Assembly (NCBI RefSeq): GCF_004331485.1
Contig: NZ_SJKD01000003.1
Location: 710,748-774,747, forward strand
Origin: Kribbella capetownensis
Lineage (GTDB): Bacteria > Actinomycetota > Actinomycetes > Propionibacteriales > Kribbellaceae
Length of the DNA stretch: 64,000 nucleotides
Reading direction: 5' to 3'
Shown here: piece after piece, positions 42,080 through 50,685 of the stretch
How positions within the stretch are numbered: the stretch's first letter is position 1
How the letters are laid out: every line of letters starts with the position of its first letter
The notes under the pieces: generated by a model
Told to the model about the DNA's origin: nothing
The model's input: only the letters and a program-made list of their open reading frames with translations
The model's database searches: none
Translations under genes and position numbers: made by a program

Positions 42080-43246
42080 GTGACTGGTCGCCTGCTGCTG
42101 CATTCCGGATCTGTGCTCGATGTCGCGTCTGGTGAGGTGCGTGCGGCCGACGTCGTACTGGCCGACGATCGGATTGTTGACATTGGACCAGGGCTGGACG
42201 GGGACGAGGCAGTCGATTGTTCCGGTGGGCTACTGCTGCCGGGGCTGATCGACTGCCACACACACGTGTGTCTCACGCAGATGCTGAGCGATTCGGACGG
42301 CCTGCCACAGTCGACTCGGCCGCTGTCCGCCGTACCGGTACTCCGGATGTTGCTGAGCCTTGGCGTCACTACGATTCGCGACGCGTGGGGAGCCGATGCC
42401 GGCGTACGGCTGGCAGTCGAGCGCGGGTGGATCGATGGACCTGAGGTGTTGATCAGCCTTCGCCAGGTGTGTACGACGGGCGGCATCGGCGATCTGTGGA
42501 CACCCGACCTCGGGCCGGTCGACTACTTCGGGGATCCGTCGATGCCGGACCCGGTGTTCGACGGCGCGGACGGAGCGCGGGCGGTCGTACGGCGAATGGT
42601 GCGGGCCGGAGCGGATTGGATCAAGCTCACCGCGACCGGATCGATGGCGCTCGGGATCGGTGTGCATGACGTCCAGCTGACTGTCGACGAGATGACGGCG
42701 CTGGTGGACGAAGCACGGCGGCAGGGCGATCGCCGCGTCATGGTGCATGCGCATGGCGCGCGAGCAGCCGAGGAGGCGGCGCGAGCCGGGGCGGCGAGTA
42801 TCGAGCACGGGACGTACCTCGACGAGGCTGCTGTTCAGGCGATGGCGGCTGCCGGCACGTTCTACGTGCCTACATTGTCGACAACACAACCTGATCCTGA
42901 GCATGTCCCTGACGGCGCTCCGGAGGCGCACCGCGAGTCGGTCAGGCTCGCGCTCGATGCGGGCGTGCCGATTGCGATGGGGACGGACAATCCAGTACGG
43001 CCGCACAGCGAGGTACTGCGGGAGCTTGAGCACCTGTCGGCGGCCGGTCTGGGTGATGCCGGAGCGTTGCGCGCGGCAACGATCGACGCCGCCCGGCTGC
43101 TCGGCCTGTCGGACGACCGCGGCGAGATCTGCGCGGGTAAGCGAGCCGACCTGGTGCTGGTCGACGGCACGGATCTGGACTGCACGTCATTGGAGTCCCG
43201 CATCCGGACGGTCTTCCACAACGGGCGCGCGGTCGGTCGACCCTGA
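42080..43246 (+). CDS. Amidohydrolase-superfamily protein (imidazolonepropionase-like)
   Basis: A 388-residue metal-dependent hydrolase with DCHTHVC (H60, H62), the later lysine in IKLTATGS, histidines in VMVHAHG and IEHGTYL, and the aspartate in MGTDNPVRP. Family members cleave cyclic or linear amides and cytosine/creatinine-like rings. GTG at 42080 is preceded by GGGAG-like bases. It starts a rightward pair with an amidase 51 nt downstream, which fits stepwise opening of a cyclic imide or amide. One near match to the island palindrome lies early in the gene (about 42176). Confidence 0.8.
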   Translation: MTGRLLLHSGSVLDVASGEVRAADVVLADDRIVDIGPGLDGDEAVDCSGGLLLPGLIDCHTHVCLTQMLSDSDGLPQSTRPLSAVPVLRMLLSLGVTTIRDAWGADAGVRLAVERGWIDGPEVLISLRQVCTTGGIGDLWTPDLGPVDYFGDPSMPDPVFDGADGARAVVRRMVRAGADWIKLTATGSMALGIGVHDVQLTVDEMTALVDEARRQGDRRVMVHAHGARAAEEAARAGAASIEHGTYLDEAAVQAMAAAGTFYVPTLSTTQPDPEHVPDGAPEAHRESVRLALDAGVPIAMGTDNPVRPHSEVLRELEHLSAAGLGDAGALRAATIDAARLLGLSDDRGEICAGKRADLVLVDGTDLDCTSLESRIRTVFHNGRAVGRP

Positions 43247-43297
43247 GGTTGACGGTGACGTTGACCCTCACACGGTGTCAGACCGTAGACAATCCGC

Positions 43298-44623
43298 ATG
43301 ATGACAACAGCAACCGAGATCGCGCGCCGGATCCGGGCCGGTGAGGTGACGTCGCGCGAGGTCACGGAGCAACTGCTGGCGCGGATCGCGCACGACCACA
43401 GCGTGAACGCGGTGGTCGAGACGAGGGCGGAGTTCGCTCTGCGGTGTGCGGACGAAGCTGATGCGGCGGTTGCGGACGAGCGAGACGTCGGGCCGCTGCA
43501 CGGCGTACCGATGACGATCAAGGAGTGCTTCAACGTCGCCGGCCTGCATACGACCTGGGGCAATCCGGCGTTCGCGGAGTACGTCGCGGATCGGGATGCG
43601 GTGGTGGTGGAGCGGCTCACTCGGGCCGGCGCGATCATTGTCGGCAAGAGCAATGTCCACACGATGCTCGCGGATTTCGGACAGACCACGAACGAGATCT
43701 ACGGGCGGACGAACAATCCGGCGGATCTCACCCGCACCCCGGGCGGCTCGAGCGGAGGCGGCGCGGCTGCGCTCGCGGCGGCGCTGAGTTACCTGGAGTA
43801 CGGGTCGGATCTGGTCGGGTCGATCCGGCTGCCGGCGGCGTACTGCGGCGTCTATGGCCTGAAGCCGACATCCGGGCTCGTCCCGCTGCAGGGCTTCCAG
43901 GTGCCGGGGCCGCCGGAAGTGCCGAACGAGTTCCCGAACTTGTCGACAATCGGACCACTCGCGCGATCGGCCGCCGACCTGCGGACCGCGCTGCGGGTAA
44001 CCGGCGGCCCGCCCCCGCCGTACTCCTGGGAACTGCGCCGGTCGCGCCACGACCGGCTCGCGGACTTCCGCGTCGGCGTGGTGACCGACCATCCCGCCGC
44101 GCCGGTGTCGCGTGAGGTAGGCGACGTCCTGTCGGCGACGGTCGATCGGATCGGCCGGAGCGGCGCGAAGATCGTCGAGGGTTGGCCCGATGGTGTCGAT
44201 CCGTCAGACCAGGCCGAGGCGTTCGGATCCCAGGTCGAACTGTTCTTCGCGCTGCACGGCGGCGAACCGTCGCCGTTGAGTCTCGCCGAGGTGATCGAGC
44301 AGGAGCGGCGGAGAATGAGCGCACGGATGAAGTGGCAGCAGTACTTCGAGGAGGTCGATGTGCTCGTGTGCCCCGCCAGCTTCACGGCGGCGTTCCGCCA
44401 TGACGAGCGTCCGTTCGAGGAGCGCACCATTACGACGTCGTACGGCGAGCAGCGGTACGACGCCCAGGTCTTCTGGATCGCGCACGCTTCACTGACTGGG
44501 CATCCCGCACTCAGCATGCCAATCGGGCAGACACCAGACGGGCTGCCGGTCGGCGCGCAGGTGATCGGTCCATGGCACGAGGACGACACCGCGATCACGT
44601 TCGTGGAACTGCTGGCCGGTTGA
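43298..44623 (+). CDS. Amidase (amidase-signature family)
   Basis: A 441-residue Ser-cisSer-Lys amidase with K75 (MTIKECF), S151 (GGSSGGG) and S175 (LVGSIRLPA). Two ATGs (43298, 43301) are in tandem. Substrate unknown; its position after the amidohydrolase suggests it hydrolyses the opened product, giving ammonia and an acid. A half-site AGACAATCC lies just before the start, so GntR control is possible but weak. The gene is followed by a MerR regulator after 24 nt. Confidence 0.87.
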   Translation: MMTTATEIARRIRAGEVTSREVTEQLLARIAHDHSVNAVVETRAEFALRCADEADAAVADERDVGPLHGVPMTIKECFNVAGLHTTWGNPAFAEYVADRDAVVVERLTRAGAIIVGKSNVHTMLADFGQTTNEIYGRTNNPADLTRTPGGSSGGGAAALAAALSYLEYGSDLVGSIRLPAAYCGVYGLKPTSGLVPLQGFQVPGPPEVPNEFPNLSTIGPLARSAADLRTALRVTGGPPPPYSWELRRSRHDRLADFRVGVVTDHPAAPVSREVGDVLSATVDRIGRSGAKIVEGWPDGVDPSDQAEAFGSQVELFFALHGGEPSPLSLAEVIEQERRRMSARMKWQQYFEEVDVLVCPASFTAAFRHDERPFEERTITTSYGEQRYDAQVFWIAHASLTGHPALSMPIGQTPDGLPVGAQVIGPWHEDDTAITFVELLAG

Positions 44624-44647
44624 CGTCACTGCGGAAGGAGGCGGGCA

Positions 44648-45460
44648 TTGTTCGCAATCGGAGAGTTCGCGCGGCACGGGCGGGTGTCGATCCGGATGTT
44701 GCGGCACTACGACGCGATCGGTCTCCTGCGGCCGGCGTACGTCGATCCTGCGACTGGCTATCGCAGCTACACCGCGGGGCAGCTCGCCGACCTCAACCGG
44801 ATCGTCGCCCTGAAGGATCTCGGGTTCTCGCTCGAGCAGGTACGGACGATGGTCGCCGACGAGATCAGTCCGACCGAGCTGCAAGCATTGTTGACAATCC
44901 GACGCGCGGAGCTGGAATCCACTGTCGCGGAGAGCTACGCCCGGCTCGCGCAGGTCGAGTCCCGTCTGCGCGGTATCGAGGCTGACCTCCCCACCGCCGA
45001 TGTGGTGATCAAGGAGCTGGCGGCTGTCCGGCTGGTCGGATTGACCACCACCGCCGCCAGCTTCACGCCCGCGGACATCAGCCCGGTGGTCCATCCGCTC
45101 TGTGCCGAACTCGGCCGCCGGCTGCCCCACGCCGCCGTCCGGCCGTCCGGCCACTTGACCTGCCTGTACGAACGCTCCCACCAGACCGAGGACGAAGTCG
45201 TGGTCCGCGCGACCGTTCCGGCGGCGATCGATGCCGAAGGCAACCTCATCGGCCTGGACGTGATCGACCTGCCCGCGGTACACGCGGCGACGCTGGTGCA
45301 TCGCGGACCCATCGACCATGTGCTGCCCGCGTGGCAGGCGCTGGCCCGCTGGATCGACGACAACGGTCATCGATCCAGCGAACCTGCGCGAGAGCTTTAC
45401 CTCGACTGCCCGGACGATCCGGACGGCTGGGTCACCGAGCTGCAGGAGCCGATCGAGTAG
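44648..45460 (+). CDS. MerR-family regulator with GyrI-like ligand domain
   Basis: A 270-residue activator: N-terminal MerR winged helix (GEFARHGRVSIRMLRHYDAIGLL), a coiled-coil dimer helix (about 80-110) and a C-terminal GyrI/BmrR-like effector domain (about 120-270). The TTG start is supported by GGAAGGAGG 7 nt upstream. ATTGTTCGCAAT, similar to the island palindrome, overlaps the start codon, and an exact copy lies inside the gene (44886). It is convergent with the permease gene with no bases between the two stop codons. Its targets are not evident. Confidence 0.85.
   Translation: MFAIGEFARHGRVSIRMLRHYDAIGLLRPAYVDPATGYRSYTAGQLADLNRIVALKDLGFSLEQVRTMVADEISPTELQALLTIRRAELESTVAESYARLAQVESRLRGIEADLPTADVVIKELAAVRLVGLTTTAASFTPADISPVVHPLCAELGRRLPHAAVRPSGHLTCLYERSHQTEDEVVVRATVPAAIDAEGNLIGLDVIDLPAVHAATLVHRGPIDHVLPAWQALARWIDDNGHRSSEPARELYLDCPDDPDGWVTELQEPIE
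44886..44897. repeat. Intragenic copy of the island palindrome
   Basis: ATTGTTGACAAT (the complement of ATTGTCAACAAT) inside the MerR gene, read as part of Leu-Leu-Thr-Ile with rare TTG and ACA codons. Confidence 0.85.
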
Positions 45461-47041
45461 TCAGGCTCTGGCCGGCTCGGGTTCCAGAGCGACCGGGGGT
45501 GGAGCCCCGTCGGTACCTGGAATCGCGGTCCCGTTGAGTGGGCAGCGGGTGGTTTCGGGGACCTTGACGAGGGCGATGGCGCCGATGATGCAGGCGGCCA
45601 TCATGTAGTACGCCGGCGTCAGGGCGTTGCCGGTCTTTGCTGTGAGCCAGTCGTTCACGGCGGGCGCCGTACCTCCGAACAGAGAGGTCGACACGTTGTA
45701 GGCAATCGCGAAACCGGCGTACCGGACATGGGTCGGGAACATCGCCGGGAAGGTCGCCGAGATCGTCGCGAGCTGCGGGACGTACAGCAGACCGAGTACT
45801 GCGAAGCCCACGATCGCGCCGAGCATGTTCGTCCCCATCAGCAGGAACATCGGCGCCCCGAAGACGAACAGTCCGGCCAGCGAGACCCACCACAGCGGTT
45901 TGCGGCCGACCCGGTCCGATAGTCGACCGGCGAACGGCAGGAAGATCATCATTGTCAACATTCCGATGATCGGCACGATCAGCGATTCGTCCGCGGTGAG
46001 CTTGATCTCGCTCTCGAGGTACGTCGGCATGTACGTCAGCAGGGTGTAGTTGACGACGTTCAGGGCGACGACCATGCCACCGAGCCGGAGGATCGGCTGC
46101 CAGTAACCGGCCAGCAGATCCCTGAACTGGTGCGAGGTCTGCTCTTCCTTCTGGCCCTTCGCCTCGAGCTCGCGGAAGATGGGCGTGTCCTCGAGACGCG
46201 ATCGCAGATAGACGCCGACCAGGCCGAGCGGCGCGGCGACCAGGAACGGCAAGCGCCAGCCCCACGCGTGCATCTTCTCGTCGCCGAGCACCAGGGAGAA
46301 GAGCAGCATCAACAGCGCACCGGCAGAGAAGCCGGCCAGCGTTCCGAACTCCAGGAAGCTGCCGAGGAATCCGCGCCGGCGACTCGGGGCGTACTCCGCC
46401 ATGAACGTCGCGGCCCCGCCGTACTCACCACCGGTCGAGAAGCCTTGGATCATCCGGAGCACGACCAGCAACGTCGGCGCCCACAGCCCGATCGAGTTGT
46501 ACGACGGGACCAGGCCGGCCAGCAGTGTCGCGCCGGACATCATCAGGATCGTGATCGCCAGCACGTGCTTGCGGCCGAGTCGGTCTCCCAACGGCCCCCA
46601 GACCAGACCGCCCAGCGGCCGGACCAGGAACGAGACGGCGAATGTCAGCAATGCGAGCAGCGTCGCGCTCTCGGTGTCGCCCGGGAAGATCGCGGCCGAA
46701 ATGTAGGTCACGCCGTACGCGTAGATGCCGTAGTCGAACCACTCGGTCGCGTTCCCGATCGCCGATGCGGCGATCGCCCGCTTCAGTACGCCGGGCGGCG
46801 GCTCAACATCAACCGAAGTCCGCGAGTCACCCGACCGCCCACCTCCCCCAGACGCACCCCCACCACCCGAGGCGCCACCTCCACCACGACCGCCTCCACC
46901 ACCCGAGGTGCCACCTCCACCCGACGGACCACCTCCGCCTGGCGATCGGCCCCCGCCCGGACTGCTGACGGGCGGCCGGCTCTCGACGGGTGTGTTCCTG
47001 AGCGGCTGGGGCCCGACTGGCGGTTGGGTCTCGGCGTCCAC
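45461..47041 (-). CDS. MFS permease of the metabolite:H+ symporter (MHS, ProP-like) family with a Gly-rich N-terminal tail
   Basis: A 526-residue transporter with 12 membrane helices. MHS signatures are IGNATEWFDYGIYAYG, GPLGDRLGRKHVL and FSTGGEYGGAATFMAEYAP. Substrates of this family are organic acids, betaine or proline. The GTG start has AGGAGG at 6 nt. Unusually, about 65 residues of GGGGS/A-type repeats precede the first helix. An island palindrome with one mismatch lies 81 nt upstream, so it may be the uptake system of the GntR regulon. Convergent with merR without a spacer. Confidence 0.85.
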   Translation of the reverse strand: MDAETQPPVGPQPLRNTPVESRPPVSSPGGGRSPGGGGPSGGGGTSGGGGGRGGGGASGGGGASGGGGRSGDSRTSVDVEPPPGVLKRAIAASAIGNATEWFDYGIYAYGVTYISAAIFPGDTESATLLALLTFAVSFLVRPLGGLVWGPLGDRLGRKHVLAITILMMSGATLLAGLVPSYNSIGLWAPTLLVVLRMIQGFSTGGEYGGAATFMAEYAPSRRRGFLGSFLEFGTLAGFSAGALLMLLFSLVLGDEKMHAWGWRLPFLVAAPLGLVGVYLRSRLEDTPIFRELEAKGQKEEQTSHQFRDLLAGYWQPILRLGGMVVALNVVNYTLLTYMPTYLESEIKLTADESLIVPIIGMLTMMIFLPFAGRLSDRVGRKPLWWVSLAGLFVFGAPMFLLMGTNMLGAIVGFAVLGLLYVPQLATISATFPAMFPTHVRYAGFAIAYNVSTSLFGGTAPAVNDWLTAKTGNALTPAYYMMAACIIGAIALVKVPETTRCPLNGTAIPGTDGAPPPVALEPEPARA

Positions 47042-47121
47042 GGTGGTCCTCCTGTCGTCACACGGCCTCACCCGGGTGCCCACCTCACGCCTTCGGCACA
47101 CACTGACGGCCAGGTCGTAGT

Positions 47122-47133
47122 TTTGTTGACAAT
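47122..47133. promoter_or_regulatory. Island palindrome (one mismatch) upstream of the MHS permease
   Basis: TTTGTTGACAAT, one base from the complement of ATTGTCAACAAT, 81 nt upstream of the permease start. Proposed GntR site. Confidence 0.5.
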
Positions 47134-47401
47134 CCGAAGGTTAACCATGTGCATTAGTGAACAGCAAGCAGTCACGCGCAGTCGACCACTAGTTGCCAGT
47201 CGGTAACACGCCGCCGGACCGGCCGAGGGTCCGTCGACTGGAGCAGGCCCGGCGCCGGCCGGCGGTGCATCCGGCGGACCGGCGGGAGCGCTCGGAGGTG
47301 CCGGCATGCGGGTGCGCGGCGAGGACCCGGTGCGCCCTGCAACAGCTCGTCCCGCTGGACCGTAGTAGCGACCCACTCCCCGACGGGTGGCCGGGAGGGG
47401 G
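47134..47401. other. Intergenic DNA without recognisable gene
   Basis: This lies between the end of tetR and the permease promoter, both transcribed leftwards. I see GC-rich imperfect repeats around 47215-47300 but no coding frame with family resemblance and no clear terminator. Confidence 0.4.
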
Positions 47402-48112
47402 TCAGGTCTTCTGCACGAGGGCGGCCAGGCCTGCTGTGATGACGGTGATGCCGAATTCGAAGCGTTCGTCGCCGGAGGCGCCGGAGGTTAGAGAGCCGGC
47501 GAGGGCGATGGTGATCGGGAAGCGGTCGGCGGGGAGGGATTCGAAGTAGGTGCGTAGGCCGGTGACGAAGCCTTCGACGTCTTCGGGGGTCCAGGCCCAG
47601 GCACCTTGGACGGTTTCTTCGAAGGCGACCGCGGTGACGTAGAGCGGGATGAGGTCGACGGCCCAGGCGGCGGCCTGGTCGGGGATGTTGCCGGCTTTGA
47701 GGATCGCGAGGATTCGTTCGGTGCTGAGGAGGGCCCGCTCCCCCAGCGGGACTTGACCGATCGCGGCTCGGGCGACCCCGGGGTTGGCGCGCATCACGCG
47801 GAGCATCTCGCGCATGGCGTCCTTGAGTTGTTCTTGCCAGCGCTCCGGATCCGGCTGCTCGGGGAGTCGCATCTCTTCGGCGGCCCGGTCGACCAGGAGT
47901 TGGTCGAGTTCCTTCTTGTTGGCGACGTGGGCGTAGAGCGAGGCGGGTCCGGTGTCGAGCACCTGAGCGACCTTGCGCATGGAGACGGCGTCGTACCCCT
48001 GGTCGACCAGGAGGCGCATGGCCGCGTCGACGATCCGATCCCGGGTGAGCGGTTCCTTCGGCGTACGGGCGGGCTTCGCGGGGCTGATCGGCTGCCAGGG
48101 CGAGTGGGTCAT
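47402..48112 (-). CDS. TetR-family regulator of the adjacent efflux pump
   Basis: A 236-residue TetR/AcrR repressor: helix-turn-helix at about 23-65 (LTRDRIVDAAMRLLVDQGYDAVSMRKVAQVLDTGPASLYAHVANKKEL) and a C-terminal TetR_C-type domain. It is divergent from a DHA2-type drug exporter, with a strong palindrome and further half-sites between. It most likely represses both genes and responds to a pump substrate. ATG start at 48112. Confidence 0.9.
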   Translation of the reverse strand: MTHSPWQPISPAKPARTPKEPLTRDRIVDAAMRLLVDQGYDAVSMRKVAQVLDTGPASLYAHVANKKELDQLLVDRAAEEMRLPEQPDPERWQEQLKDAMREMLRVMRANPGVARAAIGQVPLGERALLSTERILAILKAGNIPDQAAAWAVDLIPLYVTAVAFEETVQGAWAWTPEDVEGFVTGLRTYFESLPADRFPITIALAGSLTSGASGDERFEFGITVITAGLAALVQKT

Positions 48113-48124
48113 GGGACCACTGTA

Positions 48125-48190
48125 GCGAACACCGTACTTGACAGGAACAGTGTTCGTGAGTAGAACGGTGTTCGCTAACGAACACCGTTC
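48125..48190 (+). promoter_or_regulatory. Efflux-pump promoter with TetR palindromes
   Basis: TTGACA (48138-48143), 17 nt, TAGAAC (48161-48166) form a good promoter. The -10 abuts a perfect 12-bp-arm palindrome (48163-48174 and 48179-48190, core GGTGTTCG-CTAA-CGAACACC). Related half-sites CGAACAC (48126) and GTGTTCG (48150) flank the -35. Confidence 0.8.
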
Positions 48191-48215
48191 GCGCTATGTC
48201 CGTCAGGAGCCACCG

Positions 48216-49679
48216 ATGAGCACCTCAACCACCACAGAGTCGAGCGCCGCCGGGCCGACGACCACCCCCAACGTGACGAGCAGTACGCCGTACAAGTGGC
48301 GGTGGATCGTGCTCGCGACCGTGCTGATCGCGGAGATCATGGATCTTGTCGACGCGACGATTGTCAACATTGCGGCGCCGTCGATCCGGGCCGAGCTCGG
48401 TGGGTCCGAGTCGGCGATGCAGTGGATGCTCGCCGGCTACACACTCGCGTTCGCGATCGGGCTGATCAGCTTCGGCCGCCTCGGCGACCTGGTCGGGCGC
48501 CGCCGGCTGTTCCTGATCGGAGCGGTCGGCTTCACCGTCGCCTCTGCGGTCTGCGGATTCGCCACCTCACCCGAACTGCTGATCGGCAGCCGAGTCGCAC
48601 AGGGGCTGCTCGGAGCCGTGATGATCCCGCAAGGGTTCGCGATCCTGAAGGCTGTCTTCCCCGCGGAAGAGATCGGCAAGGCGTTCGCGATGTTCGGTCC
48701 GGTGATGGGATTGTCGGCAGTCGCCGGCCCGATCCTCGCCGGCGTACTGATCGACGCGAACTGGTTCGACGCCGGCTGGCGGATGATCTTCTTCATCAAC
48801 GTCCCGATCGGCATCGCCGCTCTGGTCGGCGCGCTCCGATTCATGCCCGAGGTGAAGACGCCCGGCGCGTCCCGGCTCGACACCACCGGCGTCGTCCTGG
48901 TCAGCCTCGCGTCCGGTCTGCTGATCTACCCGCTGGTCCAGGGCCGCGAGCTCGGCTGGCCGGCCTGGTCGATCGCGATGATGGTCGCGTCCATCGGGGT
49001 GTTCGCACTGTTCGGCTGGCGTGAGCGCCGCTCGGGCAACCCGGTCATCGACCCGTCGCTGTTCCGCAGCCGCGGGTACGTCGCAGGCCTCGCCGTCATC
49101 ACCACGTTCTTCCTCGCGATGTCCGGCTTCACCCTGGTCTTCAACCTGTTCACCCAGCTCGGTCTGCACTACAGCCCGCTGAAGGCAGGCCTCGCGATGG
49201 TGCCGTTCTCGCTCGGCATCGCGATCGGTGCACCGCTGTCCGGCGGCCTGCTCGCACCGAAGTTCGGCCGCAAGGCGCTGCAGCTCGGTGTCGCGGTGAT
49301 GACCGTGGCGATGGGCGGCGTGTGGTTCACCCTGCACACGTACGGCGATGCCACCACGATCTGGAACCTGGTCCCGGCAACCCTCGCGACCGGTATCGGT
49401 GCCGGACTGGTGTTCGCCCCGCTGTTCGACATCATCCTGGCGTCGATCGACGACCAGGCGGCGGGTTCGGCGTCCGGCGTACTGACCGCGATGCAGCAGT
49501 TCGGCGGCGCGATCGGGGTCGCGGTGATCGGCACGATCTTCTTCCAGCTGCTGCCCGCGCACGCGTTCCTCGGCGCTACCAAGACCACGGTGCTGGTCGC
49601 GATCGGGATGTTCCTGGTCAGCCTCGCCGTCACCTGGCTGCTGCCGAAACGCGCCCGCGAAGGCACACCAGCGCACTGA
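48216..49679 (+). CDS. DHA2-type MFS multidrug exporter (EmrB/QacA)
   Basis: A 487-residue drug:H+ antiporter with 13-14 hydrophobic helices. The family motif C-like stretch ATIVNIAAPSI, the motif A GRLGDLVGRRRLF and the helix-5 block GLSAVAGPILAGVL are visible. ATG at 48216 has CAGGAG at 6 nt; the frame extends into the operator region, where translation is unlikely. Controlled by the divergent TetR. The exported compounds are unknown. Confidence 0.9.
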   Translation: MSTSTTTESSAAGPTTTPNVTSSTPYKWRWIVLATVLIAEIMDLVDATIVNIAAPSIRAELGGSESAMQWMLAGYTLAFAIGLISFGRLGDLVGRRRLFLIGAVGFTVASAVCGFATSPELLIGSRVAQGLLGAVMIPQGFAILKAVFPAEEIGKAFAMFGPVMGLSAVAGPILAGVLIDANWFDAGWRMIFFINVPIGIAALVGALRFMPEVKTPGASRLDTTGVVLVSLASGLLIYPLVQGRELGWPAWSIAMMVASIGVFALFGWRERRSGNPVIDPSLFRSRGYVAGLAVITTFFLAMSGFTLVFNLFTQLGLHYSPLKAGLAMVPFSLGIAIGAPLSGGLLAPKFGRKALQLGVAVMTVAMGGVWFTLHTYGDATTIWNLVPATLATGIGAGLVFAPLFDIILASIDDQAAGSASGVLTAMQQFGGAIGVAVIGTIFFQLLPAHAFLGATKTTVLVAIGMFLVSLAVTWLLPKRAREGTPAH

Positions 49680-49680
49680 C

Positions 49681-49720
49681 CGACTGACGGGTTGCTCTCC
49701 CAGGAGCAACCCGTCAGTCG
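49681..49720. terminator. Bidirectional terminator between the efflux pump and the ABC importer
   Basis: A perfect 17-bp stem (49681-49697 with 49704-49720) and 6-nt loop. Its right arm overlaps the last codons of the leftward binding-protein gene. Confidence 0.85.
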
Positions 49721-50685
49721 CGGTTGATGAAACCTTCCTTCACCAGCCAGTCCATCGCGACATCGGCCGGCTCCCGCCCGTCCACATCGACCTGAGCATT
49801 GAGCTCGATCAGCACCTGGTCCGTCAGCTTGTCCGACACCGGCTCGAAGAGATCCCGCAGCTGCGGGTACTTGTCCAGCACCTTCTTGCTGATCACCGGA
49901 GCCACGTTGTACGCCGGGAAGTACTTCTTGTCGTCCTGCAGCACCACCAGATCCAGCGACTTGATCCGCCCGTCGGTCGTGAAGATCTCCCCGAAGAGGC
50001 AGTCGCCCTTGCTGGTCGCGGCGTACACAGCACCCGTGTCGAGCGTCCGGATGTTGTCCCGCAGAACGCCGGTCCCGAGCGGTACGCCGTAGTGCTTCAG
50101 CATCGGCTCGAACCCGTCGTTCCGGTTCGCGAACTCGGACTCGACGCAGAACGTGCGCTCCTTCACCGGCAGCGAATCGAGCTGCGACAGCTTGGTGAGG
50201 TGCAGCTTCTCGGAGTTCTTCCGGGTGACCGCGAAGCCGTAGCTGTTGTTCATCGGCGCGGGCTTCAGCCAGATCAGTCCGTACTTCTCCTCGTCCTCCT
50301 TGCGGACCGCGTCGTACTGCTTCTGCTTGTCGGGGATCCCGGTGTCGTGCCCGAGGTACGAGATCCACGCGGTGCCGGTGTACTCCCACGACATCTGGAT
50401 CTGGCCCTGCAGCATCGCCTGCCGAGAGGTGTCGCTGCCGGGCATGTTCGTCAGGTCCTTGACCTCGGCGCCCGCGGACTGCATCAGGATCGCGGCGATC
50501 TTGCCGAGGATCAGTTGCTCCTGGAAGTTCTTCGACCCGATCCCGATCGACAGCCCGTCCAGGCTCCGCACCGATCGCAACGAGCCGTTCAGCGAACCGG
50601 TCGGAACGAATCCGCCGCTCGTGCCAAGACCGCAGCCGGTCAGAACAAGCAACGATGCACTGAGTACCGCCAGGATCCGCCTCAT
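49714..50685 (-). CDS. Glycine betaine/choline-type ABC substrate-binding lipoprotein (OpuCC/OsmF-like)
   Basis: A 323-residue extracellular lipoprotein with signal and lipobox LTGC (C18). The solute-binding domain of the osmoprotectant type starts IGIGSKNFQEQLILG and includes MSWEYTGTAWISYLG. It delivers betaine, choline or similar quaternary amines to the permeases encoded beside it. ATG overlaps the permease stop by 4 bp. Last gene of the leftward four-gene operon. Confidence 0.88.
   Translation of the reverse strand: MRRILAVLSASLLVLTGCGLGTSGGFVPTGSLNGSLRSVRSLDGLSIGIGSKNFQEQLILGKIAAILMQSAGAEVKDLTNMPGSDTSRQAMLQGQIQMSWEYTGTAWISYLGHDTGIPDKQKQYDAVRKEDEEKYGLIWLKPAPMNNSYGFAVTRKNSEKLHLTKLSQLDSLPVKERTFCVESEFANRNDGFEPMLKHYGVPLGTGVLRDNIRTLDTGAVYAATSKGDCLFGEIFTTDGRIKSLDLVVLQDDKKYFPAYNVAPVISKKVLDKYPQLRDLFEPVSDKLTDQVLIELNAQVDVDGREPADVAMDWLVKEGFINRD

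Noticed and set aside
47193..47549. Small gene between the MHS permease and tetR
   Set aside because: It runs antisense into tetR, with no recognisable domain or start signal.
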